A stretch of 19,511 nt of DNA from Deltaproteobacteria bacterium RIFOXYA12_FULL_61_11 (GTDB taxonomy: Bacteria; Bdellovibrionota_F; JAHFAK01; YA12-FULL-61-11), in contig MGSU01000003.1 in NCBI GenBank assembly GCA_001799195.1, positions 1,647 through 21,157 on the forward strand. Reading direction: 5' to 3'. The translations under genes and the position numbers were made by a program. Shown here one piece after another: positions 5,821 to 14,001 of the stretch. A model generated the notes under the pieces. The model made no database searches and had not been told where the DNA came from. It was given only the letters and a program-made list of their open reading frames with translations. The first letter of the stretch is position 1. Every line of letters begins with the position of its first letter.

Positions 5821-6473
5821 GTCCCGACGGAACGGTTGCGAGGGCTCCTGCCGCGAGAACCATCATCGTCGGAATTTCCGGGGCTTCGGGATCTGGCAAG
5901 ACCCTGGTGGCAAAAACCATCCTGACTGAGGCAGGTGCCGGGCGAGTGTGCTTGCTCGGCGAGGATGCCTACTATCGCAACCTCGACGACATACCTGCAC
6001 ACCTGCGCGAGCGACGCAACTTCGACCATCCCGATTGCCTCGATCACGACCTGTTGTGCCAACACCTGGCCGTACTCAAGAGCGGGGGGACGGTCGAAAT
6101 CCCCCAGTACGACTATGCTACATACCAACGTTTGCCGAACACCACGATCATCGGGGGGAAGAGCCTTATCCTGGTCGAGGGCATCCTGCTCTTCGCGGAC
6201 CATCGGTTGCGCGATCTCCTGGACATCAAGATCTACATCGATACCCCCCTGGACATCTGTTTGCTCCGGCGCCTCAGGAGGGATACCGTCGAACGCGGGA
6301 GGAACGTCGAGACCGTGATGCACCAGTACGAGGAGACGGTGCGGCCGATGTATCTCCAATTCATCGAACCCTCGAAGCGGTATGCCGATCTGATCGTCCC
6401 GCGCGGGGGCAAGAACCGCATCGCCATCGATTTGATCAAGACGAAGCTGGTCGAGTTCGCGACCGTGGGTTGA
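5802..6473 (+). CDS. udk: Uridine kinase / P-loop nucleoside kinase
   Basis: Uridine kinase phosphorylates uridine and cytidine to their monophosphates in pyrimidine salvage. The Walker A loop GASGSGKT is at 27-34, followed by an LLGEDAYYRN block (family D-[SA]-[FY]-Y), the NFDHPDCLDHDLL motif, IPQYDYATYQR, ILVEGILLF and the lid LLRRLRRDTVERGR. These match Udk along its whole length. I place the start at GTG 5802, which gives 223 aa (E. coli Udk has 213) and overlaps the phosphatase gene by 19 bases. An upstream in-frame GTG at 5718 would add 28 poorly conserved residues. No strong Shine-Dalgarno is seen, so coupling to the upstream gene is likely. Broader P-loop kinases such as phosphoribulokinase are less likely. 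Confidence 0.93.
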   Translation: MRDPGLSPDGTVARAPAARTIIVGISGASGSGKTLVAKTILTEAGAGRVCLLGEDAYYRNLDDIPAHLRERRNFDHPDCLDHDLLCQHLAVLKSGGTVEIPQYDYATYQRLPNTTIIGGKSLILVEGILLFADHRLRDLLDIKIYIDTPLDICLLRRLRRDTVERGRNVETVMHQYEETVRPMYLQFIEPSKRYADLIVPRGGKNRIAIDLIKTKLVEFATVG

Positions 6474-6526
6474 TCTCCGTACAGGCCCTTACCGTCCGGT
6501 CGGAACCGTGGCGGACACCGGGCGCT

Positions 6527-7912
6527 TCATTGGTAGAAGAACTCGTAGGCCATGCCCGAGGGCGAGAGCTGGCCGCGGTCGTCATGTGCGTTGTCCAGGA
6601 CGAAGAGACCGCGTTGAGCGGTCACCGTGGGGAAGAGCGACTTGAGCGTGTACCACTGCTTGTCCTGATTGATGAGGCGTAATTCGATCGGGAAGGCCAG
6701 GTCGTCATCGTCGACTTCCTGGTCTTCGATGCCGAGGACAATGCGGCGATTGAAGTTGATCAAGGTCAGGGAGATGTCGAAGGTGAGTCGCTTCTCCGGG
6801 GACATGACTTGGATCTTCTTGGCGATGTTGCGTTTGAGGAGAAGTAACTCTTTGAAGAGATTGCGATAGATCATGAGGCCGAGGACCTTGCGTTCTTTAT
6901 AGGTCTCGGGGACCTGGAACTTGGGCAGGTTCTGGAGATAGAACTCCTGGCCGTATTGGATGGTCAAGGTCAGCAAGCACTTGTTGAAGATATCGTCGTA
7001 GTCGACCCCCAAGGTCGCCGGAGCGGTGGTATAGAGCCCGATTTCCTGTTCGATGTAGCTCTCGAGGATGATGCCCTTGAGCAAGGCCCGGTACTGTTCC
7101 TTGACGTTGTTCACGTCGACTCCGAAGGAATAGCCGACCTGCTTCTCCTTGGCGTTCTTGAGCTCTTCTTTGCAGACCTTGAGGTTGTTGGCCAGTTTGA
7201 TGGTCGTGGCCAGGTCGAGTTCGTCGCGGACCTCTTCCTGATGGCGCTTGTAGAGATCCTGGGCATATTCGAACTGTTTCTCTTCGAAGAGAAGGTCGGC
7301 GAGTTGCACCAGGTTCAAGCGAGGATAGTTGTTGGGGTCGGGCAGGATGGTCTTGAGCCCGCGCAGCACCTTGCGCTCGAGGAGGAAAGCCAGGCGGTCT
7401 TCCTTCTGTTGCTTCTTCTGTTCGCGGGTTGCGTCTTCGTCGATGGAATCGAGACTACGGTAGTCTTTCGAGGTGATTAGGAGAGGGAAGTTGACGATCT
7501 CTCTGAACGTGGAGGGGTTGAGCAAGCGCAGGTAGCCGCGATACGTGAAGATGTCCGTACGGAGGGGGGTTTTAATCTCCCCGTCGATCAGGATCACCGT
7601 GTCGATGCTCTTCATGCCGCAGAGGTAGATGGCCTTGTAATCGATCTTGTCGTTGAAGTAGAAGTTCATCGGGTAGACCGTTGAACCGTATAGCTTGCTA
7701 ATGGATTCTGCGAGTTGGTGATTTATATCGTCGAGTTTCTGCTTGGCCAGCGAGGTGTTGATGCCGGAGAAGAGCACCGCGAGATTGCGGTTCCTTGCGA
7801 TGGCAGTGATTTCGACTTTTTTCCCCATGCATCCCAGAGAGCCGGTGAGGCTGAGGAGGCAGCAGAGCAGCGCGGCGTGGGTAAGTGCGAGGCGAGAACG
7901 AACCCCTGGCAT
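6527..7912 (-). CDS. Large predicted lipoprotein, function unknown
   Basis: The 461-aa product begins with MPGVRSRLALTHAALLCC and a lipobox LTGSLGC, with Cys28 as the lipidated residue. The first 150 residues look like an alpha/beta domain (NLAVLFSGINTSL, IDTVILIDGEIK, GYLRLLNPSTFREIV), similar in layout to proteins that start with a small nucleotide-like fold. The middle (about 155-270) is rich in charged helices and may form TPR-like pairs (LADLLFEEKQFEYAQDLYKRH). The C-terminal part mixes helices and strands and contains an acidic run EVDDDD. No known family is recognised. It converges with udk (53-bp gap) and is divergently transcribed from the gene at 8018. Confidence 0.8.
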   Translation of the reverse strand: MPGVRSRLALTHAALLCCLLSLTGSLGCMGKKVEITAIARNRNLAVLFSGINTSLAKQKLDDINHQLAESISKLYGSTVYPMNFYFNDKIDYKAIYLCGMKSIDTVILIDGEIKTPLRTDIFTYRGYLRLLNPSTFREIVNFPLLITSKDYRSLDSIDEDATREQKKQQKEDRLAFLLERKVLRGLKTILPDPNNYPRLNLVQLADLLFEEKQFEYAQDLYKRHQEEVRDELDLATTIKLANNLKVCKEELKNAKEKQVGYSFGVDVNNVKEQYRALLKGIILESYIEQEIGLYTTAPATLGVDYDDIFNKCLLTLTIQYGQEFYLQNLPKFQVPETYKERKVLGLMIYRNLFKELLLLKRNIAKKIQVMSPEKRLTFDISLTLINFNRRIVLGIEDQEVDDDDLAFPIELRLINQDKQWYTLKSLFPTVTAQRGLFVLDNAHDDRGQLSPSGMAYEFFYQ

Positions 7913-7933
7913 CGACCTGGACCAGTAATCGAC

Positions 7934-7962
7934 TTGATCGCCAATCTAATGGGAAATATACT
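7934..7962 (+). promoter_or_regulatory. Predicted promoter for the 8018/nadK unit
   Basis: TTGATC (7934-7939), a 17-base spacer and TATACT (7957-7962; five of six) would start transcription near 7969, about 50 bases before the first start codon. Its spacer contains the -10 element of the divergent lipoprotein promoter, so the two polymerases would compete. Confidence 0.5.
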
Positions 7963-7971
7963 CAGCGTCAA
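7943..7971 (-). promoter_or_regulatory. Predicted promoter for the large lipoprotein gene
   Basis: On the minus strand TTGACG (7971-7966) and TAGATT (7948-7943) are separated by 17 bases. The start of transcription would be near 7936, leaving a leader of about 24 bases before the ATG at 7912. It overlaps the promoter reading the other way. Confidence 0.5.
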
Positions 7972-8017
7972 GCCGTAGGCCGAGTGGACCAAACGGTGAC
8001 GATGTTGGACGACGAGC

Positions 8018-8554
8018 GTGGAGATGAACGAACACGGCACCAGACGACGGCGTTCGCGCGGTGGGCAGAGGAGCGGCGCTCCGAACCCTGCCGAGGACAA
8101 ATTATTTTCCCGATTGGGGGCTCTTCGAGAGCGGCAGGATGACTTGGCCCGGCGCTCGGCAGGTTTGTCCCAGGAACTCGCCGGGTTGCTGCCCGACTCC
8201 TCCCTCGTGCCGGTGCGCTTCAAACAATTCCGCAATCGGGTCTTTGCCCTGTTCCCCGAGATCGAACGCAAGATCCTGCACAAGAAGGTCAACCTCGAGT
8301 TCAAAGGGCAGCAGGGTCGGGAGGCCAGTCTCCCGCTCAAACTCCTCGCCGAGGACAAGGATCAGTTCCGAGCCTTGCTGCAGGAACTCAACGACCTCTT
8401 GATCAGCCTCGACGAATCCAGCAACTACGCGGTTATCGAGCACGTGCACGAGACGCTCTTCGATATTGGCCGCAACATCGAACGCAAGCTCAAGCTCTTT
8501 CGTCAGCTCGCCTCGAAACGCGAGTTGCAGAAGATGTTCAAACAGGACACCTGA
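8018..8554 (+). CDS. Unassigned helical protein coupled to NAD kinase
   Basis: This is a 178-aa cytosolic protein. The N-terminus is basic and disordered (TRRRRSRGGQRSG), the rest mainly helical, with amphipathic stretches such as KLFSRLGALRERQDDLARR and EIERKILHKKVNLEFKGQQG and a C-terminal helix RNIERKLKLFRQLASKRELQ. No domain is recognised. The start may be GTG 8018 or ATG 8024; neither has a well-spaced Shine-Dalgarno, since GGAG touches the ATG. The stop overlaps the nadK start (TGATG), so the two are translated together and may act together, for example as a subunit or regulator of the kinase. That is inference from position only. Confidence 0.72.
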   Translation: MEMNEHGTRRRRSRGGQRSGAPNPAEDKLFSRLGALRERQDDLARRSAGLSQELAGLLPDSSLVPVRFKQFRNRVFALFPEIERKILHKKVNLEFKGQQGREASLPLKLLAEDKDQFRALLQELNDLLISLDESSNYAVIEHVHETLFDIGRNIERKLKLFRQLASKRELQKMFKQDT

Positions 8555-9420
8555 TGAGTTCTCCGACCATGCGCTTCCTCCTCGTTTACAAAGACAGCAC
8601 GCTCGATCATCGTTACCGCCGGGAGGGGGAACGGCAGCGTTATCTCGATGCAGCCCACGACCCGGTCTTCTCTCCGCTGGTGAGTGGGCATCACGCCCAT
8701 CGGCAGGCCATGGCCCGTATCGAAGCCGTGCTGAGAACCCTACCGGTCGAGGTGGACCGGGTCCTCCGCGGTCAAGCCTTCGCCGATGAGCCTTATGATC
8801 TGGTGCTCGCAGCGGGAGGGGATGGTACCTTGCTCGATGCCGCGGCCTACGTGCACCGGCGGCCTCTCCTCGGAGTGAATACCAGTCCAGGGACCAGCGT
8901 GGGCCATTTCTGTTGTTGTACCGCCGAAGAGCTCGAGCCTTACCTGCGGGATTTCTCGGGAGGCAGGGTCGTTGTACGCGAGTACTATCGACTACGCGTT
9001 ATCCTCAACGGCGTACCGTTGGAACGGCTGGTCCTCAACGATGTCCTGTATGCTCACAACCATCCCGCCGGCATGACCTCATTCACCCTCGAGCGGGGTG
9101 GGGTAACTTCTCAGTTCAAGTCCTCGGGCATGTGGATAGCCACGGCAGCCGGTTCGACCGCGGGTATACGCTCCGCGGGAGGGCAGGAACTCGAGGCTGG
9201 TTCCGGATCCTTCGAATACCTCGTCCGCGAGCCCTATCAGGGCACGGCCGCGACCATGGGTATCCTCCATACCGATGAGAGGCTCCACCTGCTCAACCGG
9301 ACCTTCGACACCTCCCTCTTCATCGACGGCACCCGTTGCACCGTGCCGCTCGAATTCGGCGACCGGGTCGAAGTGGGTTTGACCTGGGAGAGGCTGCGGA
9401 TCGTTCGGAAAGGACCGTGA
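8554..9420 (+). CDS. nadK: NAD kinase, NADK3/NADH-kinase-like branch
   Basis: NAD kinase transfers phosphate from ATP to the 2'-OH of NAD(H), making NADP(H). The 288-aa protein contains GGDGTLLDAA (88-97), the ATP-binding signature, LLGVNTSP (105-112), the NAD-binding LND block (161-163) and SSGMWIATAAGSTAGIRSAGG (190-210), equivalent to the GSTAY loop. NDVLYAHNHPAGMTSF, the SSG-x-x-x-x-TAAGSTA loop and YLVREP closely recall the plant NADK3/NADH kinase type rather than the usual bacterial NadK, whose loop reads STPTGSTAY. I therefore infer membership of that branch. CCC at 120-122 is unusual. The start overlaps the preceding stop codon. The diacylglycerol-kinase family shares GGDGT but not the later motifs. 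Confidence 0.88.
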   Translation: MSSPTMRFLLVYKDSTLDHRYRREGERQRYLDAAHDPVFSPLVSGHHAHRQAMARIEAVLRTLPVEVDRVLRGQAFADEPYDLVLAAGGDGTLLDAAAYVHRRPLLGVNTSPGTSVGHFCCCTAEELEPYLRDFSGGRVVVREYYRLRVILNGVPLERLVLNDVLYAHNHPAGMTSFTLERGGVTSQFKSSGMWIATAAGSTAGIRSAGGQELEAGSGSFEYLVREPYQGTAATMGILHTDERLHLLNRTFDTSLFIDGTRCTVPLEFGDRVEVGLTWERLRIVRKGP

Positions 9421-9433
9421 CGCGACGAGGGCC

Positions 9434-10678
9434 TCATTCGGAATTCGGCAGCGCATTCATGGCGTGGTAACTACCGACCTGTTTTCCGGCCAAGATTCTG
9501 AAACCGAACATAATTGCCGCGGCGACGAGCAACCAGAGGGCCGAGAACATCCAGGCCGCGCGATCGCCGAAGACCTGGGCATACAGCCCGAGTCCCAGCA
9601 AGCCCACGGTGCGGCCGAGGTCGGCGAGCAGAGAACGTACCGAGAGCACGGTCAGCCTCCCCTCGTTGTCGGTCAGGTGGTTGATGAGATCGGCTTTCAG
9701 TGCCTCATGGTGGGGCTTGAAAAACTCGAAGAGCAGGTACCAGAGCACGTAGGAGGTCGGATGGCCCGCCGAGAGCATGGTTAGGCAGAGGAAGACGCAC
9801 GAGAGTACGGTTAGGATGATGAGGGATTCGACCTTGCCGCGGAACAATCTGACGAGAACGGTGATCAGCGAACTGCCGAGGAAATGAGCGGCGGCGATCC
9901 CGACCCACGCCCAGCCGAGGTAACGGATGGGGAAGCCATGCAGGTGGGAGAGGGAGGTCAACCAGTAAATGGAGGGGAACGCCAGGGCTAGACTCATCAC
10001 GAAGGTGGCGCTGAGCAACAGGGCGAGTCGGGGATCGTCGTAGATTTGGCGGTAGCCGGAGGTGAGCCGGCGGAGGTCGAAGGTGACCCGGCGGGAGAAG
10101 GTGAGCGTTCCCGTCTCGCCCATCACCAAGGCAGTAATGGCACCGGTGACCACCATACTGACGGCGACGGCCAACCAGGGGAGGGCGAGGTCGAGGGAGC
10201 CGAGGTACGCTCCGGCGAGACCGCCGAGGATGTAGGCCAGACTCTTCAGCCGTTGCCGGTTGGCCAGGACCAGGTAGACCTCCTGTCCGCGGCCGCTGTT
10301 GCGGAGTTGGTTGACCATCCAGGAGACCAAACTACCGCTGACCAGGGTTGCACCCAGGCCCGAGAGTATCTCCGCGGCTACGAAGTGCCAGAAATCCAAG
10401 CCGAGGAAGAATACCACTGCCGCGACGGCTTTCACCGCGCAGCCCAAGAGAAAGGACCGCTGGCGGCCGTGGAGTTCTCCATAGGCAGCGGTCAGCGGTT
10501 CCAAGGAGAGGGAGGCCAGGGTGAAGACGGCGAAGACGAGGTGCACGTCAAGCCGGGCGAGTTGGCGCTCGAGGAGGAAGAGGACGAAGGTCGTCTTGGT
10601 GAAGCTGATCGCGAACGTATAGAGGGTCGAGAGCAGGTAATAGAGCAGGGCCACGTCGTGGCGCCACCGCCCCATCAT
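9434..10678 (-). CDS. Major facilitator superfamily transporter
   Basis: The 414-aa integral membrane protein has about twelve hydrophobic segments in two halves joined by a basic cytoplasmic loop (about 180-210, containing FSRRVTFDLRRLTSGYRQIYDD). The loop after the second segment has the small-polar-basic pattern AAYGELHGRQR, comparable to the MFS motif-A D-R-x-G-R-R. This is the main ground for the family call. Substrate and direction are not predictable. I choose the ATG at 10678, which overlaps the stop of the upstream gene (ATGATG/TGA) and begins right before the first membrane segment. An earlier in-frame start (10714) would add 12 residues inside that gene. It ends 13 bp from the convergent nadK stop, with no room for a separate terminator. 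Confidence 0.85.
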   Translation of the reverse strand: MMGRWRHDVALLYYLLSTLYTFAISFTKTTFVLFLLERQLARLDVHLVFAVFTLASLSLEPLTAAYGELHGRQRSFLLGCAVKAVAAVVFFLGLDFWHFVAAEILSGLGATLVSGSLVSWMVNQLRNSGRGQEVYLVLANRQRLKSLAYILGGLAGAYLGSLDLALPWLAVAVSMVVTGAITALVMGETGTLTFSRRVTFDLRRLTSGYRQIYDDPRLALLLSATFVMSLALAFPSIYWLTSLSHLHGFPIRYLGWAWVGIAAAHFLGSSLITVLVRLFRGKVESLIILTVLSCVFLCLTMLSAGHPTSYVLWYLLFEFFKPHHEALKADLINHLTDNEGRLTVLSVRSLLADLGRTVGLLGLGLYAQVFGDRAAWMFSALWLLVAAAIMFGFRILAGKQVGSYHAMNALPNSE

Positions 10679-11721
10679 TGAGGTGGGGAGAGGTTGGCGA
10701 GGATATGGTCGCAAAAGCCGGCCACCGGTCCCTCGACATCATGGAGCGTGTCCCCGAAGTTCACCAGGAAGACCCGTGAGAGCAAGCCGGTGGTGGAGTC
10801 GAACAGTTGCCCCTTGAGCGAGAACCCGCCCGGGTCGGCCACCATCGCGGCGAGCAGGAGATGGCGTTGTCCGAGCCGTATTCCGAGCAAGCGGAGGTGC
10901 TTGAGTCGGAGAGGGTCGTTGTCGTTGACCGGCCTGAGCCGGTCCTGCAAGGAGTAGGGCTTAAGCCGGAAGAGCAGTTCGTCTCCATCCTTGGGGAGCT
11001 CGAGCAGGGCGAAGTGCGGACGGTGATCGTCGGCCTGGAGGGTCACGAAGTGGAGCCCGGGCCGCAAGCCGTCGATCCGCAGAACCCCGAGGTCGTCGGT
11101 TCGTCCTCGGGTTTTGCCGAACCAGTCGATCCTGGTCCTGGGGGGGGTCGTACGCACGGTGACACTTTGTTGAGGCAGGAGGGAAAAGTCGGCGCGGAGG
11201 TTGTGGATCAATTTCTGGACTTTCGGGGTTACTTCCGGGGCCTCGAGCAGGTCAGGAGAATCGGCGTTGAAGACCGAGAAGAAGGCTTTCGAACTGCGTT
11301 GGTAATCGTTCAGGAAATGGTACCCGAGCCCCTGATTGATGAGGATATCGATCAGGTACGGGTAGGATTCGCAGGTCGCGGCTTGTTCATGGTAGATGGT
11401 TAAGGCTCGGTCAAGGAGTACGAGCGCTTCTGCGAAACGGGTGGCAAAACTGTGTTCTTTGGCCTCCGCGATGAGGCGTTCGACGTCGGGCAATGCTTCG
11501 CAGCGGAGCAATTCCTTAGAGAGGTCCGGCAATCCGGCTTGGCGCACGACGTCGACCCCCGAGGCCGCGAGCCGGTTCGAGAGCGCGGTGTCTATCCGTG
11601 CGAAATTATAAGCGGATACCCCTTGGTTCAGAAGCACGAGGAGATCGAGTTCGTGGGCAAAGGAAGCAACGGGAAGGAGCAGGAGGAGGAGCGTGGCGAG
11701 CCGGGTATCAATCGTCGACAC
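10675..11721 (-). CDS. Secreted TPR-like / PEGA-domain protein, function unknown
   Basis: A signal peptide (MSTIDTRLATLLLLLLPVASFA) leads into a 348-aa protein. Residues 40-175 are helical and TPR-like (a GLGYHFLNDYQRSSKAFFSVF unit is the clearest), ending in the PEVTPKVQKLI hinge typical of such proteins. Residues 186-254 form a PEGA-type beta domain (SVTVRTTPPRTRIDWFG, DGLRPGLHFVTLQADDHRP), a surface-layer-like fold seen in many secreted proteins. The C-terminal 90 residues are unassigned. The start is GTG 11721, overlapping the preceding small gene by 14 bases; the ribosome binding site is weak, so coupling is likely. The MFS gene overlaps its stop. This architecture is common in myxobacteria and relatives. 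Confidence 0.82.
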   Translation of the reverse strand: MSTIDTRLATLLLLLLPVASFAHELDLLVLLNQGVSAYNFARIDTALSNRLAASGVDVVRQAGLPDLSKELLRCEALPDVERLIAEAKEHSFATRFAEALVLLDRALTIYHEQAATCESYPYLIDILINQGLGYHFLNDYQRSSKAFFSVFNADSPDLLEAPEVTPKVQKLIHNLRADFSLLPQQSVTVRTTPPRTRIDWFGKTRGRTDDLGVLRIDGLRPGLHFVTLQADDHRPHFALLELPKDGDELLFRLKPYSLQDRLRPVNDNDPLRLKHLRLLGIRLGQRHLLLAAMVADPGGFSLKGQLFDSTTGLLSRVFLVNFGDTLHDVEGPVAGFCDHILANLSPPQ

Positions 11722-11998
11722 TGGTACTTGTTCCCCGATTCTTCACCACCTCGATGCGCTTCCTTATCTTGCTAATCTGGCACTTTGTCAATTTCATGTC
11801 GGCGAAGTGGTCGAGAGACCACGCCAAGTTGCGCACGTAATCGCGCTCTTTCTTGCTCAAGTTATAGCCGCGTAAGGCAGAGCGGCTCTCGGTCATGATC
11901 TGGACTTTGAAATGATCGTCTTTGTACGCTCTAGCCAGGAATTTGTGCAGGTTCTCGGAAATGATTCGCTCGGCGCGTTTTTTCTCGCTCTCGGCCAT
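11708..11998 (-). CDS. Small charged protein (96 aa), first gene of a three-gene operon
   Basis: A short cytosolic protein begins MAESEKKRAERIISENLHKF and has about 40% charged residues. The segment FLARAYKDDHFKVQIMTESRSALRGYNLSKKERDYVRNL resembles the helical LigA/Nif11-like leader fold (x-F-L-x-x-A-x-x-D-x-x-F then ALxGYxLxxxE) found in some small proteins and RiPP precursors. The resemblance is by eye only and no core peptide or maturation enzyme is visible. I choose ATG 11998 because GGGGAGG precedes it at good spacing; an in-frame ATG at 12046 would overlap the promoter. The gene overlaps the TPR-like/PEGA gene by 14 bases. Confidence 0.72.
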   Translation of the reverse strand: MAESEKKRAERIISENLHKFLARAYKDDHFKVQIMTESRSALRGYNLSKKERDYVRNLAWSLDHFADMKLTKCQISKIRKRIEVVKNRGTSTSVDD

Positions 11999-12028
11999 CA
12001 GGAACCTCCCCTCAAGGTGAACAGTGGG

Positions 12029-12057
12029 GATATACATAACCACCATGGTATTGTCAA
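12029..12057 (-). promoter_or_regulatory. Predicted promoter of the small/TPR-PEGA/MFS operon
   Basis: On the minus strand a consensus TTGACA (12057-12052), a 17-base spacer and TATATC (12034-12029; four of six) point to a start near 12022, about 24 bases before the small gene's ATG. The upstream region (about 12055-12105) is AT-rich, as an UP element would be. Confidence 0.55.
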
Positions 12058-12198
12058 ATAATATAACGTATGTCAGTATAGTTTTATTAGAAGGCTATAC
12101 ATGCCGTGTGTTCGTGTTTCCCGCGCCATGGAGGTGTAGGGGGTTGTCCGGGGTTCTGTCGGTGAGGAGCCGAGCGGGAGAAGCCGCCCCTGGGGAGG

Positions 12199-14001
12199 TT
12201 ATTCGGAATTCTTGAGGACTGAGAGGAAGGCGCGCTGGGGAATCTCGACGTTGCCCACCACCTTCATGCGTTTCTTGCCTTCTTTCTGTTTCTCCAAGAG
12301 CTTGCGCTTGCGGGAGATGTCCCCACCGTAGCATTTTGCCAGGACGTCCTTGCGGTAGGGGGAGATGGTTTCACGGGAGATGATCTTGCCGCCGATAGCC
12401 CCCTGGATCGGCACCTTGAACTGCTGCCGCGGGATCTCGTCCTTGAGGCGTTTGCAGATGTCCCGGGCCTTCTGCTCGGCCCGTTCCCGATGCACGAGCA
12501 TGGACAAGGCATCCACCGGAGCGCCGTTGACCAGGATGTCCAGCTTGACCACTTCGGTCTGCTTGTACTCGGTGACTTCGTAGTCGAAGGAGGCATACCC
12601 CCGGGACAGGGACTTGAGCCGGTCGTAGAAATCGTAGATGACCTCGGAGAGGGGGAGGTCGAAAACCGCCTCGACCCGGCGCTCGTCGAGGTAATTGAGT
12701 GCCGATTGGACCCCGCGGCGTTCGATGCACAGGGTGAGGATGGCGCCGAGGTACTGTTGCGGCGTGATGATGCTGGCACGGATATGCGGTTCGTACGCGG
12801 CCTGGATTTCCCCGGGGTCCGGGTAGTAGGTCGGGTTGTCCAGTTCCATGATCTCGGTCTTCCCGTGGAGCTGGAGTCGGTATTTCACCGAGGGCGCGGT
12901 CATGATGAGGGACTGGTCGAATTCGCGTTCCAGCCGTTCTTGAATGATCTCGAGGTGCAATAAGCCGAGGAAACCACAGCGGAAGCCGAAGCCGAGGGCG
13001 ATCGAGGAATCCTTCTCGTAGACCAGCGAGGCGTCGTTGAGCTTGAGCTTCTCCAGGGCATAGGTGAGATCCGCGTAGTCGTCGCTGGCCACCGGATAGA
13101 TCGAGGAGAACACGACGGGTTTGACCTCTTTGAAACCCGGAAGGGCCTTGGTGCAGGGACGGTCGGCGAGGGTCACGGTATCGCCGATCTTGATGTCGCT
13201 GATGGTCTTGATCCCGGCCAGGAGGTACCCGACCTCGCCGGCCTCGAGCGAGGGAGTGGGCACGAATTTCAGACACAGGTGGCCGACTTCCTCGATGTTG
13301 TACTCGCGCTGGTTGGACAGGAACAGGATGCGGTCGCCCTGCCGGACACGGCCCTGCATGAGTCGGACGTACATCACCGTGCCCTTGTAGGAGTCGTAGT
13401 GAGAATCGAAGATCAGGGCTTCGAGGGGGTTGTCGGCCAACCCCTTGGGCGGAGGCACCCGCTGCAGCACTGCCTCGAGCAAGGGGCGGATACCCGTGCC
13501 CTCTTTGGCCGAGACCAGCAGGGTGTCGTTACGGTCGAGGCCGAGTTCCCGTTCGATCTGGTCCAGGCAACCCTCGATATCGGCCGAGGGTAGGTCGATC
13601 TTGTTGATGACCGGGATGATGGCCAGGTCTTGTTCGAGAGCCAGGTAGAGGTTGGCGATGGTCTGGGCTTCCACTCCTTGGCTGGCATCAACGAGCAAGA
13701 GCACGCCTTCGCACGAGGCCAGGGCGCGCGAGACCTCGTAGGTGAAGTCGACGTGTCCCGGCGTATCGATGAGGTTGAGGAGATGGGGATCGCCTCGATC
13801 GTCGATATAGTGGAGCGCCACGGTCTGGCTCTTGATGGTGATCCCACGCTCGCGCTCGATGTCCATGGTGTCGAGGATCTGGTTGCGGAACTCGCGGTTG
13901 CTGACCGCCTTGGCCTCCTGGATGATGCGATCGGCAAGGGTCGATTTCCCGTGATCGATGTGGGCGATGATGCTGAAATTGCGGATGCTCTTGGGGCTCA
14001 T
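12199..14001 (-). CDS. lepA: Elongation factor 4 (LepA)
   Basis: LepA is a ribosome-associated GTPase related to EF-G, involved in translation quality or 30S biogenesis. The 600-aa length is exactly typical. G1 AHIDHGKST is at 13-21, the switch-I block RERGITIKSQTV at 50-61, G3 DTPGH at 79-83 and G4 NKID at 133-136. Later come the domain-II/III parts, the LepA-specific C-terminal region (GAPVDALSMLVH, KLKDEIPRQQFKVPIQGAIGGKI as a family block) and a tail rich in lysine ending in a short RAFLSVLKNSE. The ATG at 14001 follows GGAG at proper spacing, and the encoded N-terminus matches the family. A longer open frame exists upstream but is not conserved. The gene stands alone, with no lepB next to it. 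Confidence 0.97.
   Translation of the reverse strand: MSPKSIRNFSIIAHIDHGKSTLADRIIQEAKAVSNREFRNQILDTMDIERERGITIKSQTVALHYIDDRGDPHLLNLIDTPGHVDFTYEVSRALASCEGVLLLVDASQGVEAQTIANLYLALEQDLAIIPVINKIDLPSADIEGCLDQIERELGLDRNDTLLVSAKEGTGIRPLLEAVLQRVPPPKGLADNPLEALIFDSHYDSYKGTVMYVRLMQGRVRQGDRILFLSNQREYNIEEVGHLCLKFVPTPSLEAGEVGYLLAGIKTISDIKIGDTVTLADRPCTKALPGFKEVKPVVFSSIYPVASDDYADLTYALEKLKLNDASLVYEKDSSIALGFGFRCGFLGLLHLEIIQERLEREFDQSLIMTAPSVKYRLQLHGKTEIMELDNPTYYPDPGEIQAAYEPHIRASIITPQQYLGAILTLCIERRGVQSALNYLDERRVEAVFDLPLSEVIYDFYDRLKSLSRGYASFDYEVTEYKQTEVVKLDILVNGAPVDALSMLVHRERAEQKARDICKRLKDEIPRQQFKVPIQGAIGGKIISRETISPYRKDVLAKCYGGDISRKRKLLEKQKEGKKRMKVVGNVEIPQRAFLSVLKNSE

Noticed and set aside
10046-10681. Plus-strand open frame, Gly/Glu-rich (about 210 codons)
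   Set aside because: It is antisense to the MFS transporter; the composition is the usual shadow of hydrophobic codons.
12371-13276. Second minus-strand frame inside lepA
   Set aside because: It overlaps the lepA coding frame throughout; the Arg/Pro/His-rich product is a frame shadow, and LepA is complete.
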